Below, piece after piece: positions 12,301 through 21,169 of a DNA stretch of 64,000 bases (position 1 is the first letter of the stretch; every line of letters begins with the position of its first letter). Both the position numbers and the translations under genes were made by a program. Source of the stretch: Corbicula japonica (lineage: Eukaryota > Mollusca > Bivalvia > Venerida > Cyrenidae); assembly GCA_038501625.1 (NCBI GenBank), contig JAZAYU010000012.1:7130001-7194000 (forward strand), read 5' to 3'. The notes beneath the pieces were generated by a model. The model saw nothing but the letters and a program-made list of their open reading frames with translations. It was not told where the DNA came from and did no database searches.

Positions 12301-15300
12301 AATTATGTCCTTGATATTTCTTCCTTGATTGTGTTTCCATTGGAATACTTCTACAAATTATCCTGGAGATCTATATAATAACTTCTCACGACAGACAACC
12401 CCGAGAAGTCTCCGTGGCCTTGTGAGGTGTTTAAATATAAGCCCATCATCGAGAGTTCTAGTAATTCTTTTAAAGAGCACAATAGCTTTTGTGTTCCAGG
12501 CGGCCTTAAAATGTTACCATGCACATTTTCTTGTTGTTGTTATTAATTTTGATCTTTAATTGACATAGACAATTTGTATGTATTAATATTAACTATATTT
12601 TTTCAGATTTATTATTAAGTTTATTTTCTAGACGGGACGGATAAATCTGTATATATTAAAATATACATATTACTCTGTATGTGTTAATATGTCTAAAATT
12701 GGAACGTCAATTTGAACGAAAGTGCACATGGGAAAAATATTGCAATGTTTCATTAATGTTATCAATAATTTCTTTTTTTTACTTGATTGCAATGAATTAT
12801 TGTTCTAAATATGTATAATATAACGTTGTTTTTTTTTTCATTCTAGAGACAATAGAAATTTTATTAATATTATTTAGCAATTAGGCACTCCCGCCAGGAC
12901 TACGTTTTATTGCGCGTAGTTATGGATATAGATCACTAAATATTGATGATCCGGCCCATAAGGTTAAACAAAGTACAGTCGAACTTCGATAGCTCGAACT
13001 CCACGGGACCGGAAGATTTGTTCGAGACATCGGTAGTTCGAGCGATCCGTGGTTGGTTTGTGAGAATGGGTTTCTGTTCACCAAAATAAGCTTACACATA
13101 ACAATTTATCATAGTTCTTATTTTAATGTATTAAATGTATAATCTCTTTAAAAATCGACTTTTTGACCCTTTTCAACCTTTGTGATGACATTGAATTTAA
13201 ATTCTTGACTTCTAGAATTCTAAGTTGCACGGCGTTCCTATTCTTCCTGTTGCCGACCTAGCTATCCCCCGTTACCGGGTCCTTAACTATGTTGCTCAGC
13301 TAGTTGATCATCTGTTAAATTCAATTTGAATTTGAGTCCAAATTGTAGAATTCGTCAGCTAATAATTTTTAATAATTTATTAAAAAAATAATGTTTGACA
13401 TGATCTACCCGCAAAAAAGACCCTATAATTTTCTATTTAATTTTACATATACGACAAAACAATTACAATTTTCTAAAAACAAATAACATTTTGTTTATAA
13501 TTATGATAATTGTGGTATAAATTAACACAACAATCAATTTTTTTTTCATCTGCTTTCATGTGTTTTTACATGACTTAATTAAAAAGTGCATCGTCCTAAT
13601 TGGCGAGACATTTTCGCGCCTTTGTTCGCACCTTTGATGATTTCCGATAACAGTCTGTTCGAGTCAAGTGGTGTCAAAAACATTGAAAACTAACTGTCGG
13701 GACCTTGATTGGTGTTCGACTGTTCGAGTTATGGGTAGTTCGAGCCATCGAAGGTAGAACAATATAGAAAATATAGAATTCTAGTTCGGGACCGGAGGAA
13801 CTGTTCGAGAGAAGGGTGGTGTTCGAGCGAACGGTGTTCGAGCCATCGAAGTTCGACTGTAAATCCAATTCCTTTTAACCTCAATGTCAAATTCCCAATA
13901 TTCATTGTACATTAAACATTATTTTTATCATCTTAATTTCTAAACAAACATATATTGGTGTGAAGATCTACTTTTCATTTATTCAAAAACACAGGAAATT
14001 GGCGGTTAACTTACTTGTAAGAAAATAACTGATCTCTAACCGAACAGACCGTATTTTAAACGCATGAAACATGAAATTGCTTTCATTTCTTTTCCTGACA
14101 TGTTATACCTGCAAACAAGCAATAAACACGTCGATTCCTTAGGGTTAAGAGATCCCCATATGAAGAGAAAAATTATCGTAAATTATCGTACATTAAAACT
14201 GACTTCATTCATGGACCACGGAGGATAACTGTGTTATTTGGTGTTATGCAACCTATAAAAAATTTTGTGCAGGGATTTTGCGGACTAGTAGGAAGTCAAG
14301 CTTGATTGGTAGAATGTGAAAATAAATATTTTAAAAAGAAAATTACTATGAGAAAATATAATGATTTTGTATTTATATGAAGACAAAATAAATCGAATTG
14401 ATAGTGAAAAAACAAAACAAAATGAAATTCGAATTTAAAAATAGCTATATATATTGGAAGAATATAAGCATAAGTTCTGCAGAGACTGAGGTGATACACT
14501 TCTGGCTAAAATGCCGAAGAGGTTTACTGGTCATGCTATTGTCACGAAGGCGCATAGGAGCTGGGGCAGCGACCGCGGCTCCAATATTTTAGAAAGTCAA
14601 TGGCCCCAGCCGTGGCCCCAAAATAAGAGGTTCTTATGCGCTAATGCGATGCCATAACAGTGAAATTGAGCCAAAGATCATCGTTTTTGACAATTACCAG
14701 TAGCTAATACACAACCAAGTGTCATCGCATATGAAACAGTCAAGTCAATTTCCTTTTATTCTCTCATGTCAAAAGACAAAATGAGGATAATACAATATTA
14801 CAAATGAGGTATAATAAATAACTATTATGTTTTGCATAACCACATACTTATTTGTTTTGAATAGCATAACTATACATATATGATATATAAGAATAAGTAA
14901 TTAGCGATAACAAATATGATTTAATGTAATGTTACTGTTATAGGTATGCTCACTGGGATTGAGCCCGATTACGGAGTGTCAACTTAAAACCACATACTTT
15001 CATTTCTGTTTTCAGTTTCTTAGCAATTTTTCGGAAAATCAAGATTGTACGTAATCCACATACATTTAAAGAAACAGGATTGAGGGGTTGTAACAGTAAT
15101 AATGCAGCAAGAATTCATCAAATTAACAAAATACCGACTAATAATCAAACCTGTGTACGGATAATTCTAACAAATTTACATAATTTCAAAAAATCAGATT
15201 TACTGGTGGTATTAAATAATTGATCCATTTTAAATGTAATAGGTCTTCTATAAAAATATGGTTTGAGATATAGTTTTCGTTCGATTTCGAAAATTGGACA

Positions 15301-17837
15301 TTGGAATAAAAAGTGAAATTCATCTCCTAATTGATTTTGGCATAGGTTACAGACTCGCAAATGTATAGGTATTTTTGGCCAGCCGCCGGTCTCCACCGGT
15401 AGCCGATGATTACGGGTTTGGAACTTTATCATGTAAAATAAGTATAATTTTGGAGTATTGCTTAAATAGCTTTCCATTCCGAAACTGTGTTTAAATATTC
15501 TATATGTGATACTTTTGTTAGATTTTTCTACACACGCAAACCATTCATTAATGAATAAGTCTTTGAGCTTTTGTCGCACTGATAATTTTAGCCATTTAAT
15601 ATTTAGGCAATTTTGTGAATCCCAAATATTGGATAAACCAGTTTTTAATAGAATTGTTTTAACAGCATGTATCCAAGGAAAACGGCGTTTTAGAATATTA
15701 GCGTTTAAGTTGCATGATAATTTATACAAATATTGATACATTATTACCGAGAGTTTACTTGTTTGGGCGTTTTCAAATGTACAAATGCGCGGCCAAAAAG
15801 ATATTATTCGTTCCTCAATGTCAATTTGTAAAGGGTAAGAACCGGTTTCGCCGTATACCATATTATTAGGTTTTGAGTTTTTCATTTTTAATATGTGTTT
15901 AAGAAAACGAAGTTGTATTCTCTCTAAAACATCTAAATTACCATACCCCCATATTTCTGCGCCAAAAAGAAGAATGGGTTTTACAGTTTTACTAAATAAA
16001 TCAATTTGCATGTCTATTGGAAGATCGCGTCTATTCACGTTTCTAATTAGACTGTACATTGCCCTGGTTGCTTGAGATAGAATATGTTTTTTGAATTAAG
16101 GAATGAACCACTTCTAGAGAATACGACTCAAAGATATTTAAATTCATCGACTATTTCAATCATTTCATTTTTCACAATGAATGTGTAACCATTTCGTAAA
16201 ACTCCTTTAGAAAAAATAACTATTTTAGTTTTGGAAAAATTAATAGTAAGTTTCCACTGATCACAATAGTTTACGTACATGTTAAGTGCATTTTGGAAAT
16301 CTTGCTTATTTTCTGAAAAAATAACCGTGTCATCAGCATATAAAAGAATATAGATTTTTAAAAAATTGTATAGTTCATTCAGATTTTGATCGTTTGCTAT
16401 AGTGACGCCTTGTAAGTTTACATCTTCTGCAAAGTAATTATGCAAGTCATTCAAAAATGTTGAAAATAATAGAGGAGATAAATTTTCTCCCTGTCGAACG
16501 CCAATGTTGCTCGTAAAAAAATTGAGCATGTTGAGTTTATCCGAACACACGACTTTATGTTATTATACATGTTTTTAATTATAATATATTATTTAGACAT
16601 TTGCCATTGATATTAGTTTGTAAAAGCTTGTTCCAAAGACCCTGTTCCAAAGACAAAGTTATGTGTCGCGGAATTGCCCCAGGGTGTTAACGCCACGACT
16701 AAGTAATGTGCAAAAGTATGTAAACTATATATTGTTTTATCGTACATTGGGATATTTTGGCGTCGTGGTATTTTCGCAACTTTGGCAAAAACTGTCCAAG
16801 TCTTATTTTCGCCAGTTAAATGTCCGTCATTTGTCATCGTGCGGTGAAAATTGACCACAGATACTTTCATTTTTACGTACGATGATTTAGCGATACACGT
16901 TTGCGCAGATCGGCATTTATTGAAAACATACGATGAACTGTGCATACAGGAGAGAAAGAAAACAAAAAAATACACCATAAAGATTCTTATTTGCTGTTTT
17001 CATATACTTGTACAAAGTTAATGCTTTACATGCAGAAATACAAAATGCATACAAATGAAGTTACGTGTCTAAAATACTGAAAATAAAACATTATGTTTAT
17101 CGTTTCGGTAAAACATTTGTGCAAATCCTGCCCTAAGTGACCCCCACAGCTTGACTTTTCTGGTATTTAGTAATCGGATGAAATATTTAGAAATCGACAT
17201 TTCAAATAGATTTTCATCACGACGCAAGAAATGAATTAAAACTAATTAAAATTAAATTAAAATCAAGATCTTAACTGAGCAGCTTTGATGAGCGATAAAA
17301 GTGAAAACACGCTGATTAAGGGCCGTCTACAATCATTGCACGTTCATCGATTAAAAGAAAATAACAATAATCTCTTTAAAGGCAAATGCAATTCAATAGA
17401 ACTTTGAACAAATACATGCACATGTTAAGAAATTTTATTTATGTCATGTTCGTCGACTTGTATCTAGTTTTATCGGTAAAAAGGTAAAACGAACGTTTAG
17501 CAATAATTCAAGCAAAATTATTTATAATTCAAAATCTTTGCCTTGGTTGCTGAGCTGCAGTAGATATTCTTATAGCTTCGTGTTTAAACGCAAATTTTCT
17601 GTGTTGTTTGTTACAATCTCCACACATATATCTACCGAAGAGACCACATTGAAAACAAAAGTAGAGTGCCGGCTGAAGTTTGTCGTCTGCTGCACAGAGG
17701 GCACAAATATCGGTCGCTCCACTATCGTCTGTAAGTTCGTCGCATCCCTTGTCATAAGTGCTCTGCATGGCACACATGTCGGTCGCCAAGCTCTCCTCTG
17801 TAAGTTCGTCACATCCCTTGTCATATAAACTCTGCAT
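2739..17837 (-). CDS. B-box zinc finger / HSPA12-like Hsp70 fusion protein, 609 aa, seven exons
   Basis: Joining 17837-17542, 12200-11973, 10974-10869, 8026-7826, 7492-7274, 7157-7004 and 3364-2739 gives 1,830 nt, an unbroken frame of 609 codons plus TGA. All six junctions match in phase. Residues 45-86 and 119-160 form two B-box-like zinc fingers (CxxC, CxxC, CxxC, then H and H). Residues 176-609 are Hsp70 ATPase-like of the HSPA12 branch: phosphate-1 INIGTTYS (187-194), phosphate-2 FDAGGST (398-404), GGTNV (430-434) and adenosine motif VGSFSEF (566-572). HSPA12 proteins are atypical Hsp70s with no standard peptide-binding domain. This one also lacks the roughly 70-90 residues that normally follow ILKGAV, so it is truncated or has an unseen last exon. 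B-box domains normally mediate protein contacts, as in TRIM proteins, so a sensor or adaptor role is an inference. The ATG at 17837 lies 7 nt inside an exon, implying a 5' UTR intron; an upstream coding exon is not excluded. Confidence 0.82.
3904..4031. repeat. Nearly perfect palindrome, 63-bp arms around a 2-nt centre (fold-back MITE)
   Basis: Bases 3904-3966 and 3969-4031 are exact reverse complements, separated by CA. The arms contain CAATCAGATGCTTGAGATTT and CATGCTCAGCTTTATAA. Two diverged relatives occur at 37332-37434 and about 22795-22895, so this is a dispersed fold-back family and not a chance palindrome. It lies in the last intron of the HSPA12-like gene. Confidence 0.9.
4395..5000. 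mobile_element. Element with about 85-bp imperfect terminal inverted repeats
   Basis: Bases 4395-4480 and 4917-5000 are inverted repeats at an estimated 85% identity, both containing TTCATTTAGTCATAAATATT and AAAAGGCAGATAATTC. The interior (about 4495-4850) is homologous, in inverted orientation, to 6030-6430 and 6500-6835. No transposase is visible. This is probably a non-autonomous DNA element sitting in the intron. Confidence 0.55.
5001..6029. other. Intron sequence
   Basis: AT-rich intron DNA. A 30-bp stretch around 6016-6045 (TTGTACACCATACTTTGCATT) is an inverted match to 4874-4895, showing that homology between the dispersed copies extends beyond their core. Nothing else was recognised. 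Confidence 0.4.
6030..6835 (+). repeat. Two direct copies of the dispersed element of 4495-4850
   Basis: Copies at about 6030-6430 and 6500-6835 share GAAGTTTGGACTCCCACAGA and the flanking TCTGTTTTCAA with each other. They also match the reverse strand of 4495-4850 (GGAAGTTTGGCCTCCCACAG). The third copy ends with a CCCAACCCAGTTCAGCTCTT block that the inverted copy also has. The short frames over these copies are not genes. Boundaries are approximate. Confidence 0.55.
7004..7157 (-). CDS. HSPA12-like exon ending in phosphate-2 motif (residues 351-402)
   Basis: A 154-nt exon between acceptor CTCTTGCAG and donor GAG|GTAGGA. It encodes AGIDGKRLLIAKEPEAATM, the HSPA12 'LLIALEPEAAS' block, and ends KCLVFDAG. 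Its last base G joins GA from the next exon to make Gly402, giving FDAGGST across a 3.6-kb intron. Canonical Hsp70 has D-x-GGGT here, so the third glycine is Ser403. Confidence 0.88.
7274..7492 (-). CDS. HSPA12-like exon (residues 278-350)
   Basis: A 219-nt phase 0 exon between acceptor TCATTTAG and donor AAG|GTATTA. It contains YPHIEDNDIRWVLTVPGF and KQFMRESAQK, which match the HSPA12 'IRWVLTVPA-W...AKQFMREAA' segment of the ATPase domain. The upstream part (MLEDEIGKQMDAMDVF) corresponds to the regulatory helix preceding it. Confidence 0.88.
7826..8026 (-). CDS. HSPA12-like exon (residues 211-277)
   Basis: This 201-nt, phase 0 to phase 0 exon encodes TPTCVLFD, FHSFGFDAEDNY and HKDYYFFRRFK. 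These match the conserved HSPA12 segment that follows the phosphate-1 loop (the KAPTC-LLF and FHSFGFEAE-type motifs). The acceptor is a weak TTTATTTAAG and the donor is ACG|GTAACT. The first codon happens to be ATG, so a start here is possible, but it would remove the phosphate-1 exon and I prefer the spliced form. Confidence 0.85.
8027..9600. other. Intron sequence
   Basis: Part of the 2.8-kb intron between exons 7826-8026 and 10869-10974. The 70-codon frame at 8898-9110 has no recognisable content. A block with AAAGAAATAAATACGGAAAC near 9496 recurs with small changes near 9923, a short dispersed duplication. Confidence 0.4.
9604..9729. mobile_element. Fold-back element with 35-bp inverted arms
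   Basis: The arms at 9604-9639 and 9695-9729 both read ATCAAGTGAATT, then TTGGCCATGTTATTGG, in opposite orientation. The 55-bp centre is GC-rich (GGGGCCGAAGGCCGAGGGC) and itself partly palindromic. The structure suits a small fold-back MITE in the intron. Confidence 0.6.
9730..10868. other. Intron sequence
   Basis: Non-coding. CTGGGCCAATATGAGA is present twice in tandem at 9808-9842. No gene or mobile element was recognised. Confidence 0.4.
10869..10974 (-). CDS. Exon with Hsp70 phosphate-1 loop (residues 175-210)
   Basis: The exon follows a strong acceptor (CCTTTTTTCAG) and ends at donor AAG|GTATAC. It encodes ELSDDFLLVAAINIGTTYSN and then a short segment ending KDPLK. The INIGTTYS core corresponds to the D-x-GTT-x-S nucleotide-phosphate loop of Hsp70/HSPA12. 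The normally invariant Asp is Asn (codon AAC, residue 188). The exon is only 106 nt and has no long open frame of its own. It was placed by the motif and by its phases, which match both neighbours. Confidence 0.85.
10975..11972. other. Intron sequence between the B-box and Hsp70 exons
   Basis: This intron of 998 bp holds no recognised feature. It marks the point of fusion between the zinc-finger and the Hsp70 portions of the gene. Confidence 0.5.
11973..12200 (-). CDS. Exon with second B-box-like zinc finger (residues 99-174)
   Basis: This exon is flanked by an acceptor ATCTGCAG and a donor AAG|GTAATA, and is 228 nt long, phase-symmetric with the preceding B-box exon. Ligands are Cys119, Cys122, Cys135, Cys138, Cys146, Cys149, His153 and His160. 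The spacing C-x2-C-x12-C-x2-C-x7-C-x2-C-x3-H-x6-H is identical to the first finger. Conserved blocks shared with it are ESGATDIC/DSGATDIC, FCFQCG, FGR and CNKQH. It ends in phase 2, and the AG completes as AGC (Ser) with the first base of the Hsp70 exon at 10974. Confidence 0.8.
12974..13861. mobile_element. Pogo/Tigger-like MITE flanked by TA
   Basis: The ends are inverted: TACAGTCGAACTTCGATAGC at the left, and GCCATCGAAGTTCGACTGTA at the right. Many TTCGAG/CTCGAA motifs repeat internally near both ends. The TIR style and TA target are those of pogo/Tigger members of Tc1/mariner. There is no transposase frame, so it is non-autonomous. A related segment without the element is present at about 27360-27680 in inverted orientation. 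There the site reads AACAAAG-TA-AATCCAATTCC, proving the TA duplication and the exact boundaries. Confidence 0.85.
13862..14110. repeat. Dispersed repeat, inverted copy at about 27360-27673
   Basis: Shared blocks include GTTAACTTACTTGTAAGAAAA and ATCTCTAACCGAACAGACC, found in reverse complement at 27480-27520, plus the TTTCTTTTCCTGACATG block. The repeat is the host sequence into which the pogo-like MITE inserted. Confidence 0.65.
15145..16059 (-). pseudogene. LINE reverse transcriptase C-terminal fragment
   Basis: The 304-codon frame starts inside the post-catalytic region (TVKPILLFGAEIWGYGN, typical of the LINE thumb region) and continues through YGETGSYPLQIDIEERIISF. It ends after the zinc-knuckle-like CxxC...HFLFQC motif. 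It is in a different frame from the catalytic part at 16128-16550, so it is not a functional gene. Confidence 0.85.
16128..16550 (-). pseudogene. LINE reverse transcriptase catalytic fragment
   Basis: It contains GVRQGENLSPLLF (RT motif around the template grip) and the catalytic YADDTVIF box, followed by WKLTINFSKTKIVIF. The N-terminal fingers and the endonuclease are absent because the insertion is truncated near 16555. Confidence 0.85.
16600..17541. other. Intron sequence
   Basis: Non-coding part of the 5.3-kb intron between the two B-box exons. The 121-codon minus-strand frame at 16613-16978 has no recognisable domain and no coding-like neighbours. Confidence 0.4.
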
Positions 17838-17844
17838 GTCAGCT
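17542..17844 (-). CDS. Exon with first B-box-like zinc finger (residues 1-98)
   Basis: The acceptor TTTGCAG precedes base 17844 and a possible start ATG is at 17837. The zinc ligands are Cys45, Cys48, Cys61, Cys64, Cys72, Cys75, His79 and His86. The N-terminal part holds a 69-bp tandem duplication (17837-17769 and 17768-17700): both copies contain YDKGCDELT followed by an ATD-x-CA motif. The exon is 303 nt, a multiple of three and phase-symmetric, like the next exon. If it is not spliced the frame stops three codons after the splice point, at 17529. The donor is GC rather than GT (AAG|GCAAAG). The exon is paralogous to 11973-12200. It could instead be the last exon of a separate small B-box gene. 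Confidence 0.72.
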
Positions 17845-18480
17845 CTGCAAAGACAAAAACCTAGGAAACTCGAAGTTGAATATGGTTCTATTATTTTCGG
17901 TCATCCTGATGACCGACATATTATAATGGACCAAACTTGAGCTTTCTACCTGAACACCGGTTAACAGCGATGTAAAGCAAAGTTCACGGACCAGACGGAA
18001 CAGATAATTTAGAAAAGTAGACTCTTACTAAGTCGTTATTTATGGATACACTCTTTCTCAGTCGTTATCTATGAAAACCTAGAGGCCTCTTATTGGCTGT
18101 TAAACGACGTCATATCTGGAGTAAATCCTTTCTCCAGCTTCTGATCAGCTAGGCTTATTACTCATAAAGATATTTCCGACGAAGAACAATAAACATATAC
18201 ATCGATTTTATCTAGTAAATTTAAAACTGTGTATGATAAACAAAAGATGTACAGCTTATGACTCTGTTAGCAACTAGAATGTGTAGAGAGCACTGAACAA
18301 GAGATTAGCTAATTATTTTGCTTTATTTTCTTAGCTACGAACTTCTGCAGCATTTTGTGAAACTCGGGGACACGGGGAACGTTTGTTTAAGCTAGCTCAA
18401 TATGGATTACATTCGTCGTTACTTTGATAAGTTTGCTTAACTGTTATCTTGCATTTTACCTATCAACTGGTTATTAAAGT
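17845..18480. other. Region upstream of the first coding exon
   Basis: Probably holds the 5' UTR intron and perhaps the promoter of the B-box/HSPA12 gene. On the minus strand a CCAAT-type motif (CAGCCAATAAG) and a CRE-like ATGACGTCG lie close together at about 18091-18112. No heat-shock element with correct spacing was found. The role is a weak inference. Confidence 0.25.
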
Positions 18481-18484
18481 TTTA

Positions 18485-18720
18485 TAAGGTTTTAAATGTA
18501 AAAAATATCATTCGAACATCAGAACACACATTTTTGCATTCATCTTTAATCGGGTCATGAAACTGACAATAATAGACAATACAAGTTTTAGCTTTTCAAA
18601 GTTTTAATTTGGTTTTGAATCTACAAAATGATCTTTGGAACATGCGCATATTTTTGCGGAAGTCTCAAATCGAGTCAGGAAACTGTCAATAATAGACAAA
18701 GCAAAATTATGCTTTCCGAA
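18485..18720. repeat. Tandem duplication of about 120 bp
   Basis: 18485-18600 and 18605-18720 align. Both contain a GTCA/AGGAAACTG block followed by TCAATAATAGACAA or ACAATAATAGACAA, and end in GCTTTTC/GCTTTCC. The duplicated unit overlaps the left terminus of the TIR element at 18711-19288. Confidence 0.6.
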
Positions 18721-19288
18721 AAGCTAGTCGGTCATTAGCATAAAACCTTTTAACAAAGACGGCGCTCAAGTGCATACTTTAGGCAAATTTGAAATTAACA
18801 CGTTTGGTTGTTATTGGAAGTCATAAGACATTCTAAGTAAATACCAACATTCTAACGAAATTGTTCTAGATCAGAAAGAGCAATGTTATCATACCAGTGA
18901 GTCCCGGTCAGACTGTGTGAACATTTTTCTCTCCCACTCTGTGACAGTGATTAATTTTGGTTTTTTAAAATATATTCTGAAGCTTTTGGTATATATTTAC
19001 AGCTTGATTATCGTTGCTTTCTTACACTTTGTGACACAAAATAGTGTTTGATAAAATTTTCAATATCGGTTTACCTCCAGGTGAATTATTTTGTTTGCAA
19101 AGAGGGTTAGTTTTATCACCTGCTTAAATACATCCCCTTCGAAAGAAGAAATACCTATAAATAAACTTAAATTTATGTATGACATCTAATAAATATAAAA
19201 CGCTTTAATTTCAAGTGGCTTAAAGTTTAAACTTTTGTGCCGTCTTCTTAAAAGGTTGTGCTAATGACCGACTAGCTTTTTGGAAAGC
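18711..19288. mobile_element. Non-autonomous DNA element with about 50-bp TIRs
   Basis: The left arm 18711-18763 and right arm 19239-19288 are inverted copies that include AAAAGCTAGTCGGTCATTAG and CCTTTTAA. The 475-bp interior has no coding content. The superfamily is not recognised. Confidence 0.7.
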
Positions 19289-21094
19289 TAAAACTTGTGA
19301 TTGTAATTATTCTTAAGTGTGATTCTAAACTGAATTCAAAATCAACAGCGGTTTGGTGTAAGATATTTCCTTTTTATCACCGTTGGAACAACGGGATACC
19401 GATCTGGCATGCATGAAATGTACAGACAAAGAAAATCCTTCTCAGAAACACCTTGTCAGCTTGTAAGCTGCGTAAGCATGAAAACAATTGCGGTTGGCAG
19501 TTACTGAATTAATATTTATACATTTGCAGCCCGGCATTGAACATTATAACTCTCACAAAAATGATTACACCGCTGATTACCGTAACATGCTCAAGAGGAT
19601 GAGCAATATATCCAGTCACAACATGTTGTTGAAATAATACTCAAATGAAATGTTAACTTTAAGAAATTTGTGGAAGACTCTCATTGTGTCTACTTTCGGT
19701 TTCAATATGAAATTCTGTATCTTTTCAATTAGTAATCACTGCCAGTCCAATAAAAAAGAAGTATGGTGTTCTTAGACTCTATTTGTATTTAAATGCTGAA
19801 GTTACGTAAAAGAATGTTTTTATTGGTATGAAATACCATTGCATTAGATCATTGCAAAAAGCAAAATGTTTGGGCGTTGAAATCGAAAGTAGACATGAGG
19901 TGGTATTTCAAATTTCTTAAATCTGGCTTTTCATTTTAGTATATCTCAACAAAAAAAATGTTGTTTGATATATTAATCAGCTTTTGCACATGTTGTTTTT
20001 GCTAAAATAGTCGTGAGTGTTGGCACTGTAAATAGAACCGTATAATTCGCTAGTGTTTATCTTTCGGGTGGTTGGCTTTTTTCAACATGCATCAAAGTAC
20101 ATAGTGTTTGACGATATGGTCTAATTTTTATTCTGAAAATAACTCAATTTTCTAAAAAAAGCTCCTTTAAAGTTTAAGTATTACCCACTCAAGGAGGATA
20201 TATATGCGTTCTGTTAAGAGAAAATCGCTCTATAAAAACAAATAAAAACTCACCTCTCAATGCTGATACAATAAATTCTGTTTCAAAATATTATCTCTTT
20301 TGTTATCTCAAATATTTACTTACTTAACTAATGAAATAAAATATCTAATCTATAATCGACCTTTCAGGCTAACTATACTTAGCAAAAATGAAAACTTACC
20401 TTTTTAAATTCAAAAAAAACGTCTTTTACTCTTAATTTATTTTGAGATAATTGCAAATAAACATTTGATTGAGAGGGAAGATGTTGTTATTTTTTAACAG
20501 AGGTCAATTTATGAATCCAAGTTCAAGTCAGTCAATTCAGTAAAACCTTATTTACAGTTGATAATTAAAGTGGAATTACCGAGTTCGTGGGAAAACAATG
20601 ACTATTACTGTTTCCATTAGCCAACTCAGAGTATAATCATTAAAAATCAAACTTATCTATTTTTCGGCGTTAGCTGTCTAAGCTCACTTTTGACCTAGTT
20701 TTTCGACCAATGAAATGTTGTAAATAATACTCGTATTCTCTTATTATGCAGAGGGAAAATGAAATAAACTATTTCGATTGGTAGCTATTTTCACCAGAGA
20801 GGCATCTAGCAGGCTGGAGAGGTATCTAGTGGGATTTCATTATTATGCAGCGGAAAAATCAAATAGATTAATTAGATTGGTTGTTAGTGGGTGTTGTATT
20901 GGAGGAAAAACATATTTACGATTTAAGTAACCAGTTAAGTCAATAGTGATGGCTGAAATACAATATTATATGGAATATTCTTGGGTGTCACTTGCATAGT
21001 GTAAAACGAAAGAGAAGTGTAGATATTCCTAGTTCTTACTGGTTCCTTCTAGTTCCTTTGATACTGATGTTAATTTCAAGTTCGTAAGACAAGT
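19289..21094. other. Non-coding, no gene seen
   Basis: AT-rich DNA with no recognised gene. A short diverged duplication (TTATTATGCAG followed by GGAAAAT or GAAAAATC) is present at about 20743 and 20843. Confidence 0.4.
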
Positions 21095-21168
21095 TCATTG
21101 TAGTGTAGTGGCTAACACTCTCGCCTCTCAAAGCGGAGGCCCCGGGTTCAATTCTCAGGACGGACACT
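21095..21168 (+). pseudogene. tRNA-like sequence (tRNA pseudogene or SINE head)
   Basis: The segment has an A-box-like TAGTGTAGTGGCTAACACTC and a degenerate B box GGTTCAATTC with tRNA spacing. It is followed by a T-rich stretch. The acceptor ends do not pair well, so it is probably not a working tRNA gene. A T-run right after it could terminate RNA polymerase III transcription. Confidence 0.5.
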
Positions 21169-21169
21169 T

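Larger units (their letters stand above)
14745..16555 (-). mobile_element. 5'-truncated, decayed LINE (non-LTR retrotransposon)
   Basis: The minus strand encodes the C-terminal half of a reverse transcriptase: GVRQGENLSPLLF, then ILLYADDTVIF, then the thumb region, and a Cys/His tail (CNLCQNQLGDEFHFLFQC). The frame is broken around 16060-16128 by a stop and a one-base shift between KYL and the ATRAMYSL block. The part upstream of the GVRQG motif is missing, as is usual for 5'-truncated insertions. A 3' UTR runs from 15144 to roughly 14745. It lies in the large intron between the two B-box exons, in the same orientation as the gene. Confidence 0.85.

Noticed and set aside
14513..14640. Possible inverted repeat (GGCGCATAGGAGC against TTCTTATGCGC)
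   Set aside because: Matching blocks are short and interrupted; the termini could not be defined.
16613..16978. 121-codon minus-strand frame with hydrophobic start
   Set aside because: It lies in an intron next to a dead LINE and has no recognisable family; the hydrophobic start alone is not evidence of a signal peptide.
18091..18112. CCAAT-type and CRE-like motifs as a promoter of the HSPA12-like gene
   Set aside because: Only short motifs are present, no transcription start is known, and no properly spaced heat-shock element was found, so it is not listed as a promoter.
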